From NCBI RefSeq assembly GCF_900102465.1, contig NZ_FNBW01000002.1, forward strand, positions 1 through 64,000: DNA of 64,000 nucleotides. Direction: 5' to 3'. The translations under genes and the position numbers were made by a program. The notes under the pieces were generated by a model that was not told where the DNA came from, did no database searches, and saw nothing but the letters and a program-made list of their open reading frames with translations. Shown piece by piece: positions 17,738 through 25,735 of the stretch (within the stretch, counting starts at the first letter, position 1; every line of letters begins with the position of its first letter). Origin of the DNA: Thalassobaculum litoreum DSM 18839 (GTDB lineage Bacteria > Pseudomonadota > Alphaproteobacteria > Thalassobaculales > Thalassobaculaceae).

Positions 17738-18661
17738 ATGGCCGACCCGCAAGGACAGGGCCCGTTCCGCGGCATCTATCCCATGCTCTATGCCCTGTTC
17801 GCCGCCGACGGTTCGCTCGACCGGGGCGCCAACGACGCCCAGGTGGAGGCCTGCATCGCCGGCGGCGTCCATGGGCTCGCGGTCGGCGGTCTCGCCAGCG
17901 AGTGCAACAAGCTCACGGTGGAGGAACGGCGGGACCACGCGCGCTGGACCCTGGAGGCGGCGGCAAAGGCGGCTTCCGACCGGGTGCCGGTCAGCGTCAC
18001 CGTCTCCGACAACACGGTCGGCGGCCAGATCGAGAGCGTCAAACGCGCCGCCGAGGCCGGGGCCGCCTGGGCGGTGCTGCAGCCCCCGCCGGTGAAATCG
18101 GCGAGCGAGGAGGAGCTGATCCGCTTCTTCGGCGCGGTCGCCGACGCCTCGCCGATCCCGATCGGCATCCAGAACGCGCCGGAGTATATCGGCATCGGCC
18201 TGTCCAATGCCGGGCTGATCGAACTGAACCGCCGACACCCCACAATCTCCATCCTCAAGGCCGAGGGCACCGGCCTGTATATCGGCCGGCTGGCGGAGGA
18301 GTCCGGCGGCGCCTTCACCCTGTTCAACGGCCGCAACGGCATCGAGCTGCTGGACAGCCTGCGCCACGGCTGCGCCGGGCTGATCCCCGGGGTGGAGGCC
18401 TGCGACGTGGAGAGCCGGATCTACGATCTCCACATGGCCGGCCGCGCCAACGATGCCGACCGGGCGTTCCGCGAGATTCTGCCGCTGCTGCATTTCCTGA
18501 TGCATACGATCGACCATCTGCTGTGCTACGGAAAGCGCCTGGCCGCGCGGCGCATCGGGCTCTCCGAGGTGCATGACCGCGGCCCGGCCCAGGCCCCGCA
18601 CCCGGTGGGGATGGCCATTCTGGATCACTGGTCCCGCGACCTCGGGAGGCTTGGACAATGA
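17738..18661 (+). CDS. DapA/NAL-superfamily class I aldolase-like lyase
   Basis: A 307-residue (beta/alpha)8 protein of the dihydrodipicolinate synthase/N-acetylneuraminate lyase superfamily. The Schiff-base lysine lies in SILKAEGTG (about residue 170) and the early strand has GLAVGGLASECNKLT where DapA has GTTGE. That difference and the catabolic context suggest a sugar-acid or keto-acid lyase and not the lysine-pathway enzyme. AGGAG sits ahead of the ATG at 17738. Its stop overlaps the start of the next esterase (ATGA), so the two are translationally coupled. Confidence 0.85.
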   Translation: MADPQGQGPFRGIYPMLYALFAADGSLDRGANDAQVEACIAGGVHGLAVGGLASECNKLTVEERRDHARWTLEAAAKAASDRVPVSVTVSDNTVGGQIESVKRAAEAGAAWAVLQPPPVKSASEEELIRFFGAVADASPIPIGIQNAPEYIGIGLSNAGLIELNRRHPTISILKAEGTGLYIGRLAEESGGAFTLFNGRNGIELLDSLRHGCAGLIPGVEACDVESRIYDLHMAGRANDADRAFREILPLLHFLMHTIDHLLCYGKRLAARRIGLSEVHDRGPAQAPHPVGMAILDHWSRDLGRLGQ

Positions 18662-19362
18662 CCACCTTCGTTCTCGTTCACGGCGCATGGCATGGCGGCT
18701 GGTGCTGGGTCCGCGTCGCCGAGCGGCTGCGCGCCGCCGGCCACACGGTGTTTACGCCGACGCTGACCGGCCTCGCCGACCGCTCCCACCTGATGAGCCC
18801 GACGCTCAGCCTGATGACCCACATCAAGGACGTGGTCGGGCTGCTGGAGTGGGAGGAGCTGAGCGATGTGGTGCTGGTCGGCCATTCCTATGGCGGGGTG
18901 GTGATCACCGGCGCCGCCGACCGGGCCGTCGGCCGGGTGAAGTCCCTGATCTATCTCGACGCCCTGGTGCCGGCCCACGGCCAGAGCGCGATGGACGTCC
19001 GCCGCCCCGAGCAGGTCGAGGCCGCCTATGCCGCCGCCAAGGCCACGGGCAACGGCTGGCGCATCCCGCCGACCACGGCCGCGACCTTCATGGTGAACGA
19101 GGCGGACCAGGCCTGGGTCGACAGCAAGTGCACCGACCTGCCGCTCGCCTGCTTCACCGAGCCGCTCTACCTGTCCGGCGCGATCGACGCGATCACGACC
19201 CGGGTCTACATCCGCGCGGCGGGATATCCGGCGCCGCAGTTCGACGCGACGCTGGAGGCGTTCCGCGACGACGACTACGACACCTATGCGGTCGATTGCG
19301 GCCACGACGTCATGGTCGACGCGCCGGAGGAACTGACCGAGATTCTTGTTAAGTATGCGTAA
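18658..19362 (+). CDS. Alpha/beta hydrolase, EstC/salicylate-esterase-like
   Basis: A 234-residue alpha/beta hydrolase with the oxyanion motif VLVHGAWHGGWCW at the N-terminus, the nucleophile elbow GHSYGG (about 81-86) and a C-terminal His in DCGHDVMVDAPEEL. These motifs are typical of the small esterase/hydroxynitrile-lyase branch. Its ATG overlaps the stop of the DapA-like gene, so it should be made together with that lyase. Perhaps it hydrolyses an ester or lactone in the same pathway. Substrate unknown. Confidence 0.87.
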   Translation: MTTFVLVHGAWHGGWCWVRVAERLRAAGHTVFTPTLTGLADRSHLMSPTLSLMTHIKDVVGLLEWEELSDVVLVGHSYGGVVITGAADRAVGRVKSLIYLDALVPAHGQSAMDVRRPEQVEAAYAAAKATGNGWRIPPTTAATFMVNEADQAWVDSKCTDLPLACFTEPLYLSGAIDAITTRVYIRAAGYPAPQFDATLEAFRDDDYDTYAVDCGHDVMVDAPEELTEILVKYA

Positions 19363-19408
19363 CGCCGGGAGCCCTTTGGCGTAACGTTTTCGTATCTAAA
19401 TCTCCGCT

Positions 19409-19521
19409 CGTCATCCCGGCCGGTCCAGGACTTGATCCGGGGACGGGCCGGGACCGAGAGACGGTGAGATGCTGGGTCCCGGGCCACCACCGGATCAAGT
19501 CCGGTGCTGCCCGGGATGACG
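19409..19521. repeat. Palindromic intergenic repeat, family A, copy 2
   Basis: Arms at 19409-19440 and 19490-19521 are 32-base imperfect inverted repeats (CGTCATCCCGG ... CCGGGATGACG, with ACTTGATCCGG inside). They flank a 49-base centre. The element lies between the convergent esterase and bcp genes, where its fold could terminate both. Confidence 0.8.
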
Positions 19522-19544
19522 GGTGAAAGTGATGAAATGAGCGG

Positions 19545-20012
19545 CTAGAGGTCCTTCGCCGCCGCCAGCACCTCGTCCACATGGCCCGGCACCTTGACCT
19601 TGCGCCAGATGCCGCGGATCACGCCGTCGCCGTCGATCAGGAAGGTCGCGCGCTCGATCCCCATGGATTTCCGGCCGTACATCGACTTCTCGACCCAGAC
19701 CCCATAAGCCTCGGTGACCGCGCCGGTCTCGTCGGCGCCCAGGGTGAAGGGTAGGTCGTACTTGGCCTTGAACTTGTCGTGCTTGGCCACCGTGTCGCGG
19801 CTGACGCCGATGATCTCGACCCCGCCGGCACCGGAGAAGTCGGGCAGCGCATCGCGGAAGCCGCAGGCCTCCTTGGTGCAGCCCGGCGTGTCGTCGCGCG
19901 GGTAGAAATAAAGCACCACCGGCTTGCCCTTCAGCTTGGCCAGCGACACCTCGCCGCCGCCATCGGTGGGCATGGTGAAGTCCGGGGCCTTGTCGCCGAC
20001 TTCGAGGCTCAT
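19545..20012 (-). CDS. bcp: Thioredoxin-dependent peroxiredoxin (Bcp/PrxQ)
   Basis: Reduces hydrogen peroxide and organic hydroperoxides with thioredoxin as electron donor. The 155-residue protein has the PrxQ active-site region YPRDDTPGCTKEACGFRD, with the peroxidatic Cys and a second Cys five residues on, the usual Bcp spacing. FTLGADETGAVTEAYGVW and ERATFLIDGDG are also standard. The ATG at 20012 is preceded by AGGAG. It is divergent from the helicase gene. Confidence 0.95.
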   Translation of the reverse strand: MSLEVGDKAPDFTMPTDGGGEVSLAKLKGKPVVLYFYPRDDTPGCTKEACGFRDALPDFSGAGGVEIIGVSRDTVAKHDKFKAKYDLPFTLGADETGAVTEAYGVWVEKSMYGRKSMGIERATFLIDGDGVIRGIWRKVKVPGHVDEVLAAAKDL

Positions 20013-20147
20013 GATCGGGTCTCCTGCTGGTTAAGCGGTCACAGATGTCGGTCGGTGGGGGCATCGTGTCAATTGTCGTGAGGTCGGCCCCGGCGGAGGC
20101 GCTATCCCTGTTTGCCCCCACGTCACCCCGCCCCACATACTCCTGCC

Positions 20148-22619
20148 ATGAACCACACCCCACCCCTGCCAACCCTGCCGCCCGCCTTCCAGGCGTGGTT
20201 CGCGGCCAAGGGATGGGCGCCCCATCCGCATCAGCTTGAGATGCTCGCAGCCGCCCGGGCCGGGCGGTCGGCGTTGCTGATCGCGCCGACCGGCGGCGGC
20301 AAGACGCTGGCGGGGTTTCTCGCCTCGCTGGTCGAGCTGGCGGAGGATCCGCGGGCGGGGCTGCACACGCTGTACATCTCGCCGCTGAAGGCGCTGGCGG
20401 TCGATATCCACCGCAACCTCACCGCCCCGATCGAGGAGATGGGCCTCGCCGTCACCGCGGAGACCCGCACCGGCGACACCCCCGCCTCCAAACGCCAGCG
20501 CCAGCGCCGCAAGCCGCCGCATATCCTGCTCACCACGCCGGAGAGCCTCGCCCTGCTGCTGTCCTATCCGGATGCGGGGGAGATCTTCGCCGGCCTGCGC
20601 TGCGTCGTGGTGGACGAGCTGCACGCGCTGGCCGGCACCAAGCGGGGCGAGCTGCTGGCCCTGGCCCTGGCCCGGCTCGGCACGCTGGCGCCCGAGGCCC
20701 GGCGGGTCGGGCTGTCGGCGACCGTCGCCCATCCGGCAGCATTGGAGGCGTATCTGTCGAAGACCGGCCGCGCCCCCGCTGAGGACGTCACCGTCGTGCG
20801 CGGCGGCGAAGCGGCTCAAGCCGAGGTCAAAATCCTGCTGCCGGGCGGCGAAAAGGACGAGGACCGCCTGCCCTGGTCCGGCCATATGGGGCTCTACGCC
20901 ATCGACCGGATCTACGCGGCGATCCAGGCGCACAGGACCACCCTGGTCTTCGTGAACACCCGCGCCCAGGCGGAGCTGATCTTCCAGGCCCTGTGGCATG
21001 CCAACGAGGATCACCTGCCCATCGCCCTGCACCACGGCAGCCTGGCCGCCGAGCAGCGGCGCAAGGTGGAGGCGGTTATGGCCAAAGGAGGCCTGCGCGC
21101 CGTGGTCGCCACGTCCTCGCTGGATCTCGGCATCGACTGGGCCGCGGTCGACCTGGTGCTGCAGGTGGGCGCGCCCAAGGGCACCTCGCGGCTGCTGCAG
21201 CGGATCGGCCGGGCCAACCACCGGCTGGACGAGCCCTCGCGCGCCCTGCTGGTCCCCGCCAACCGGTTCGAGGTGCTGGAATGCAAGGCCGCGCTCGACG
21301 CCATGCGGGCGGGCGAGCTGGACGGCGATCCGCCGCGTCCGGGCGGGCTCGACGTGCTGGCCCAGCACGTGCTCGGCACCGCCTGCGCGGCCCCGTTCGA
21401 TCCGGCCGACCTCTATGCCGAGGTGATCACCGCCGCGCCTTACGCCGATCTCGACCGCGAGAGTTTCGATGCGGTGGTGGAGTTCGTGCGCACCGGCGGC
21501 TACGCGCTGAAGGTCTATGACCGGTTCCAGCGCATCCGCCCGAACGCCGACGGACGGCTGGAGGTGGCGGACAAGCGGGTCGCCCAGTCCTACCGCATGA
21601 ACGTGGGCACCATCGTCGAGGCGGTGACCGTCAAGGTGCGGATGGGGCGCGGCCGCATCCTGGGCGAAATCGAGGAGTATTTCGTCCAGTGGCTTCGGCC
21701 GGGCGACACCTTCCTGTTCGCCGGCCGGCTGCTGACCTTCCAGGCGATGCGCGAGAACTTCGTCGACTGCACCCCCGGCGGCGAGGGCGAGCCCGCCGTG
21801 CCGGCCTATATGGGCGGCAAGCTGCCGCTGACCACGCAGCTCGCCCACCGGGTGCGGGGGATGCTGGAGGACAGCGCGTCCTGGCCGACCCTGCCGGGAC
21901 CAGTGGAGGAATGGCTGGAGCTGCAGCGCTGGCGCTCGGTCCTGCCCAGGGCGGACAGCCTGCTGGTGGAGACCTTCCCGCGGGCCGACCGGGAGTACCT
22001 GGTCGCCTATACCTTCGCCGGGCGCAACGCCCACCAGACCCTGGGCATGCTGCTGACAAGGCGGATGGAGCGCATGGGGCTGGGGCCGCTCGGATTCGTC
22101 GCCACCGACTATGTCATCGCGGTGTGGTCGGTGAAGGCCTGCGAGGACGTGGACGCGCTGTTCGACCAGGACATGCTGGGCGACGACCTGGAGGAATGGA
22201 TGGCGGAATCCTCCCTGCTGAAGCGCACCTTCCGCAACGTCGCGGTCATCGCCGGACTGATCGAGCGCAAGCTGCCGGGGCACGAGAAGACCGGGCGTCA
22301 GGTGACGTTCAATGCCGACCTGATTTACGATGTCCTGCGCAAGCACCAGCCGGATCACATCCTGCTGCAGGCGACCCAGGAGGATGCGGCGCGCGGGCTG
22401 ACCGACATCCGTCGGCTGTCCGACCTGCTGGTCGGCGTGCAGGGCAAGATCGTCCACCGCCGGCTCGACCGGGTGTCGCCGCTGGCGGTGCCGATCCTGC
22501 TGGAGGTCGGCAAGGAACAGGTCGCCGGGGGGGCGATCGAGGCGCTGATGGACGACTTCGCGGAGACCCTCATCGAGGAGGCGATCGGCGGCGACATGCA
22601 GGGGAGCCTGCAGATCTAG
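20148..22619 (+). CDS. Lhr-type / ligase-associated DEXH-box helicase
   Basis: An 823-residue superfamily 2 DNA helicase with Walker A APTGGGKT, DEXH box DELH, motif III GLSATVAHP and motif VI region LLQRIGRANHRLD. A long C-terminal part (about 420-823) has the Lhr-core winged-helix and beta regions. Length and motifs match the ligase-associated DNA damage response helicase of alpha- and gammaproteobacteria, normally encoded with an ATP-dependent DNA ligase, an exonuclease and a phosphodiesterase. None of those partners is in this window. The ATG at 20148 gives the family-like N-terminus. The TAG stop overlaps the start of a family B repeat. Confidence 0.9.
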   Translation: MNHTPPLPTLPPAFQAWFAAKGWAPHPHQLEMLAAARAGRSALLIAPTGGGKTLAGFLASLVELAEDPRAGLHTLYISPLKALAVDIHRNLTAPIEEMGLAVTAETRTGDTPASKRQRQRRKPPHILLTTPESLALLLSYPDAGEIFAGLRCVVVDELHALAGTKRGELLALALARLGTLAPEARRVGLSATVAHPAALEAYLSKTGRAPAEDVTVVRGGEAAQAEVKILLPGGEKDEDRLPWSGHMGLYAIDRIYAAIQAHRTTLVFVNTRAQAELIFQALWHANEDHLPIALHHGSLAAEQRRKVEAVMAKGGLRAVVATSSLDLGIDWAAVDLVLQVGAPKGTSRLLQRIGRANHRLDEPSRALLVPANRFEVLECKAALDAMRAGELDGDPPRPGGLDVLAQHVLGTACAAPFDPADLYAEVITAAPYADLDRESFDAVVEFVRTGGYALKVYDRFQRIRPNADGRLEVADKRVAQSYRMNVGTIVEAVTVKVRMGRGRILGEIEEYFVQWLRPGDTFLFAGRLLTFQAMRENFVDCTPGGEGEPAVPAYMGGKLPLTTQLAHRVRGMLEDSASWPTLPGPVEEWLELQRWRSVLPRADSLLVETFPRADREYLVAYTFAGRNAHQTLGMLLTRRMERMGLGPLGFVATDYVIAVWSVKACEDVDALFDQDMLGDDLEEWMAESSLLKRTFRNVAVIAGLIERKLPGHEKTGRQVTFNADLIYDVLRKHQPDHILLQATQEDAARGLTDIRRLSDLLVGVQGKIVHRRLDRVSPLAVPILLEVGKEQVAGGAIEALMDDFAETLIEEAIGGDMQGSLQI

Positions 22620-22692
22620 AGCAAATCACGATCTGATGGAAACATCTGCTCGTGTGAATGTGCTCTATCTTTAATGGGTTAGAGCGCGATCG
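22618..22692. repeat. Double-hairpin repeat, family B, copy 1 (truncated)
   Basis: A hairpin AGAGCAAATCACG...TGTGCTCT (22618-22666) is followed by the linker ATCTTTAATGGGTT and the first bases of a second hairpin (AGAGCGCGATCG). After that the match to copy 2 ends. The first AG of the repeat forms part of the helicase TAG stop codon. Confidence 0.75.
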
Positions 22693-22715
22693 GGGGGGGG
22701 TTGGACGTGTCCATC

Positions 22716-23165
22716 ATGAAGCTGCGCCCGGCCGGCGAAGACGACCTGCAGACGCTCGCCGTGCTCAACCGCCAGCTGCTCGACGGCGAGGGCCACCCCT
22801 CCCCGGTCACCCTGCCGGACCTGGTCGACCGGCACCGGGACTGGCTCGGTACCGGCGAATGGACCCAGGACATCCTGGAGGTCGATGGCATGGTGGTGGG
22901 TTACATCGTGCACGGCCTCAACCCCTACCCGCTGGATCCGCAGGTCCCCGAGCGGTTCATCCGCCAGTTCTGCATCGACCGCGCCTATCGCCGCCACGGT
23001 CTCGGCCGCGACGCCTTCGAGCTGTTCATGGAGATGCGGCTGGAGCCGGGCGGCCGGGTGACCCTGGACGTGCTGGAGAGCAACCCGGCCGGTCAGGCGT
23101 TCTGGCAGGCCGTGGGGTGCCGGCCGTTCTTCCACCGGCTGGAGGCGTTCCGGCCTTTGGCATAG
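22716..23165 (+). CDS. GNAT family N-acetyltransferase
   Basis: A 149-residue GNAT-fold protein. The acetyl-CoA-binding motif A is RAYRRHGLGRDAFELF (pattern RxxGLG), followed by LDVLESNPAGQAFWQAVGC typical of motif B. Acceptor substrate unknown. The start is ambiguous among ATG 22716, GTG 22707 and TTG 22701, all just after a run of nine Gs. ATG 22716 was chosen because relatives begin close to MKLRPA. It stands alone between the helicase and a dehydrogenase. Confidence 0.85.
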   Translation: MKLRPAGEDDLQTLAVLNRQLLDGEGHPSPVTLPDLVDRHRDWLGTGEWTQDILEVDGMVVGYIVHGLNPYPLDPQVPERFIRQFCIDRAYRRHGLGRDAFELFMEMRLEPGGRVTLDVLESNPAGQAFWQAVGCRPFFHRLEAFRPLA

Positions 23166-23263
23166 CCGGGCGCGGCAGGCGCGCCCCTTCGGGAGGCCGT
23201 TTGACCCCGGGCCGGAACACCCTACCTGAAGATCCGCAATTGACATTGACCGAGGCGAAGCCG

Positions 23264-24307
23264 ATGCCCCTGCCCGACCAGATGAACGGCGTCATCCTGA
23301 CGGGGCATGGCGGTCCGGAGATGCTGCAGTGGCGCAAGGACCTGCCGGTCCCCGTCCCGGGCCTGGGCGACGTCGTCGTCGAGGTCGCCGCCGCCGGAGT
23401 CAACAACACCGACATCAACACCCGGGTCGGCTGGTACTCGAAGAGCGGCTCGCCGGAAGAGGACGCGGGCTGGAGCGGCTCGGCGATCGCCTTTCCGCTG
23501 ATCCAGGGGATCGATGTCTGCGGCCGGATCGCCGCGGTCGGCGACGGCGTCGATGCGGCCCGGATCGGCGAACGCGTGCTGATCGAGCCCTGCCTGCGCG
23601 AAGCCGGGGGCCGGACCCTGGACATGCCGAAGTTTCTCGGCTCCGACTGCCCCGGCGGCTTCGCGCAGTACACCCGAGTCGCCGCACGGCATGCCTATCC
23701 GGTGCGCAGCACACTGAGCGATGCCGAGCTGGCGTCCTTCCCCTGCTCCTATTCGACGGCCGAGAACATGCTGACCCGCGCCGGTGTGACCAGCGGCGAG
23801 ACTGTGCTGGTCACCGGCGCCTCCGGCGGCGTGGGATCGGCCGCGGTGCAGCTCGCCAGGGCGCGCGGTGCCCGTGTCGTGGCGGTCACCAGCGCCGCGA
23901 AGGCCTCGTCCATCGCCGAACTGGGCGGCGAACGGATACTGAGCCGCGACGACGATTTCGTGAAAACCCTCGGCCGGAACAGCGTCGATGCGGTGGTCGA
24001 CCTGGTTGGCGGTCCGAAATGGCCGTCCCTGCTCGACCTGCTGCGTCCGGGCGGCCGATATGCCGTCTCCGGCGCGGTCGGCGGGCCGCTGGTCGAGCTC
24101 GACCTGCGCACGCTGTATCTCAAGGATCTCAGCTTCTTCGGCTGTACGGCGCTGGAGCCGGAAGTCTTCGCCAACCTGGTCGGCCGGATCGAGCGGGGCG
24201 AGATCCGGCCGCTGGTGGCCGAAACCTATCCGCTGGCGGAAATCCAGGCGGCGCAGCGGGCGTTCGGTGAGAAGGGCTATATCGGTAAGATCGTGCTGAC
24301 CCTTTAG
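23264..24307 (+). CDS. Medium-chain dehydrogenase/reductase (zinc-type ADH family)
   Basis: A 347-residue MDR protein with a GroES-like N-terminal domain and a Rossmann domain containing VTGASGGVGSAAVQLARARG (about 182-201) for NAD(P) binding. The structural-zinc cysteines are absent, which places it nearer the quinone-oxidoreductase/crotonyl-CoA-reductase-like branch. Substrate unknown. GAGG precedes the ATG at 23264 with plausible spacing. The open frame extends upstream in the GNAT region, but that is a shadow. Its end overlaps the gdx stop by four bases tail-to-tail. Confidence 0.87.
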   Translation: MPLPDQMNGVILTGHGGPEMLQWRKDLPVPVPGLGDVVVEVAAAGVNNTDINTRVGWYSKSGSPEEDAGWSGSAIAFPLIQGIDVCGRIAAVGDGVDAARIGERVLIEPCLREAGGRTLDMPKFLGSDCPGGFAQYTRVAARHAYPVRSTLSDAELASFPCSYSTAENMLTRAGVTSGETVLVTGASGGVGSAAVQLARARGARVVAVTSAAKASSIAELGGERILSRDDDFVKTLGRNSVDAVVDLVGGPKWPSLLDLLRPGGRYAVSGAVGGPLVELDLRTLYLKDLSFFGCTALEPEVFANLVGRIERGEIRPLVAETYPLAEIQAAQRAFGEKGYIGKIVLTL

Positions 24308-24624
24308 GCCGGGCTCGACAGCTTCATCAGCACCAGGCCGCAGACGATCAGCAGGGCCGCGACCAGGCGCAGCGGGCTCACCGCCTCTCCCAGGAACACG
24401 ATGCCGACGACGAAGGCACCGACCGCGCCGATCCCGGTCCAGACCATGTAGGACGTCCCGAGCGGCAGCGACCGCATGGCCCAGGCCAGCAGGCCGAAGC
24501 TCACCAGCATGGCCGCCAGGGTGACGATCGACGGGCCGAGCCGGGTGAACCCGGCCGACTGCTTCATCGAAAAGGCCCAGACGATTTCGAACAGGCCGGC
24601 GACGGTGAGAATGATCCAGGGCAT
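24304..24624 (-). CDS. gdx: SMR family exporter, Gdx/SugE-like (guanidinium exporter)
   Basis: A 106-residue inner-membrane protein with four helices, the small multidrug resistance fold. Glu13 in the first helix is the conserved coupling glutamate. The sequence IVWAFSMKQSAGFTRLGPS and the second-half GTSYMVWTGIGAVGAF resemble the SugE/Gdx branch, which exports guanidinium in exchange for protons, more than EmrE. GAGGAGG lies just before the ATG at 24624. The leader contains an ACGG-loop hairpin discussed separately. Assignment to Gdx rests on sequence resemblance. Confidence 0.87.
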   Translation of the reverse strand: MPWIILTVAGLFEIVWAFSMKQSAGFTRLGPSIVTLAAMLVSFGLLAWAMRSLPLGTSYMVWTGIGAVGAFVVGIVFLGEAVSPLRLVAALLIVCGLVLMKLSSPA

Positions 24625-24647
24625 GGCAGCCTCCTCGCGGTGGACTG

Positions 24648-24661
24648 CCGGGCCGTCCCGG
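24648..24661 (-). promoter_or_regulatory. ACGG-loop hairpin in the gdx leader, possible guanidine-II-like element
   Basis: On the minus strand CCGGG-ACGG-CCCGG forms a perfect five-pair stem with an ACGG tetraloop, 23 bases before the gdx ATG. Guanidine-II (mini-ykkC) riboswitches consist of two such ACGR hairpins upstream of SugE-type genes. Only one good hairpin is visible. Just upstream a direct repeat of GAAGTCCGGG is followed by CACGGG, which pairs poorly. A further stem-loop lies at 24714-24737 (CGACGGCG/CGCCGTCG). The riboswitch assignment is tentative. Confidence 0.3.
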
Positions 24662-24822
24662 ACTTCTACCCGTGCCCGGACTTCGACCCGAGGCGGGGGA
24701 GGACGTGGCCTCGCGACGGCGCGATATACCGCCGTCGTCGCGGAAATCAAGAGGGTTGGCGGCGGGGCAGTCGCGAACGGCGAGCCGTCGGAAGCTCTCC
24801 CCGCTCCTTAGTCTCCGTTTAC

Positions 24823-24923
24823 ACACTCCCCGGCCTTGTGCCGGGGTGATCCCGTCCGCGCGACGGGGCGTCGTCGGTCGCGCCTGTCCCTACGGATTGC
24901 CCCGGCGCAAGGCCGGGGAGTGT
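24823..24923. repeat. Palindromic intergenic repeat, family A, copy 3
   Basis: Arms at 24823-24846 (ACACTCCCCGGCC...) and 24900-24923 are near-perfect inverted repeats of 24 bases, with GC-rich sequence between. It lies between the hydratase and gdx, both on the minus strand. Confidence 0.8.
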
Positions 24924-24973
24924 TTGAAAAGAGCGGTTGCGGGTGTCGGAGAGGAGGGGGCCGCGAGGAGATC

Positions 24974-25735
24974 CTACCCCGCCGCCACCTCCACGCTGAC
25001 CGAGCCGATGCCGGGAACGGTGACCGTCGCGGTCTCGCCCGACTCGGCCGGGATGACGCCGACCCAGGAGCCGGTGATGATCACGTCGCCCTTCTTCAGG
25101 CCGCGCGCCGCCATCTCCGGGCCCCAGCCGGCCATGTGGTTGACCAGCCAGGTCGGCAGCCGGTTCATGTCCTGCCCCGGATAGTTCTTGCCCGGCACCT
25201 CCACATGGACCGTGCCCATCTCGAAGATCACCTTGAGGTCTTCCACAGCCACCCCGGTCGCCGACCGGCCGACGGCTGAAACCACCGTGCCGCCATTCGC
25301 CTGGAAGTCGGCCATGGCGGCGAGCGGCGGGATGTTCGGCCATTCGATGATGCGCGGTTCGACGATCTCGATGGCGGCGGCCAGGCCTTCCATGGCGTCC
25401 AGCACCTCCTCCTGGGTGGTGCCGTGGTCGCAGGGCAGGTCTCGGCCGACCACCATGGCCACCTCCGCCTCCAGCCAGAGCGGACGGGTGCCGGTGGACA
25501 CGATGCGGGTGTGGTCCCGGAACACCGTATCGGTGGCCAGCGGAGCGGCCGTCGGCTCACCGGTGCGGCCGGAGGCGCCGACCTTGAAGCCGGCGACGCC
25601 GAGACCCAGGCCACCCAGCGTCTCCACCTGGGCGGCGAAGGCGGCGGCACGGTCCGCCGGGACACCCTGCGGCAGGGTGATCCGCGACCCGGCACTGCGG
25701 GCCTCGATCATCGCGGCGGCGAACGGGCTGGTCAT
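24974..25735 (-). CDS. Fumarylacetoacetase/2-keto-4-pentenoate hydratase family protein
   Basis: A 253-residue protein of the hydratase/decarboxylase fold. FRDHTRIVSTG, LWLEAEVAMVVGRDLP (metal-binding Glu pair) and the C-terminal GDVIITGSWVGVIPAE are typical of 2-keto-4-pentenoate hydratases (MhpD-like) of aromatic meta-cleavage pathways. No other ring-cleavage genes are nearby, so the real substrate is open. Its ATG overlaps the stop of the CCA-adding enzyme (ATGA) and its ribosome-binding site GGAGG lies in the end of that gene, so translation is coupled. This is an odd partner for a tRNA enzyme. Confidence 0.88.
   Translation of the reverse strand: MTSPFAAAMIEARSAGSRITLPQGVPADRAAAFAAQVETLGGLGLGVAGFKVGASGRTGEPTAAPLATDTVFRDHTRIVSTGTRPLWLEAEVAMVVGRDLPCDHGTTQEEVLDAMEGLAAAIEIVEPRIIEWPNIPPLAAMADFQANGGTVVSAVGRSATGVAVEDLKVIFEMGTVHVEVPGKNYPGQDMNRLPTWLVNHMAGWGPEMAARGLKKGDVIITGSWVGVIPAESGETATVTVPGIGSVSVEVAAG

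Noticed and set aside
20031-22457. An 808-residue minus-strand open frame opposite the helicase
   Set aside because: Shadow of the helicase; low-complexity composition.
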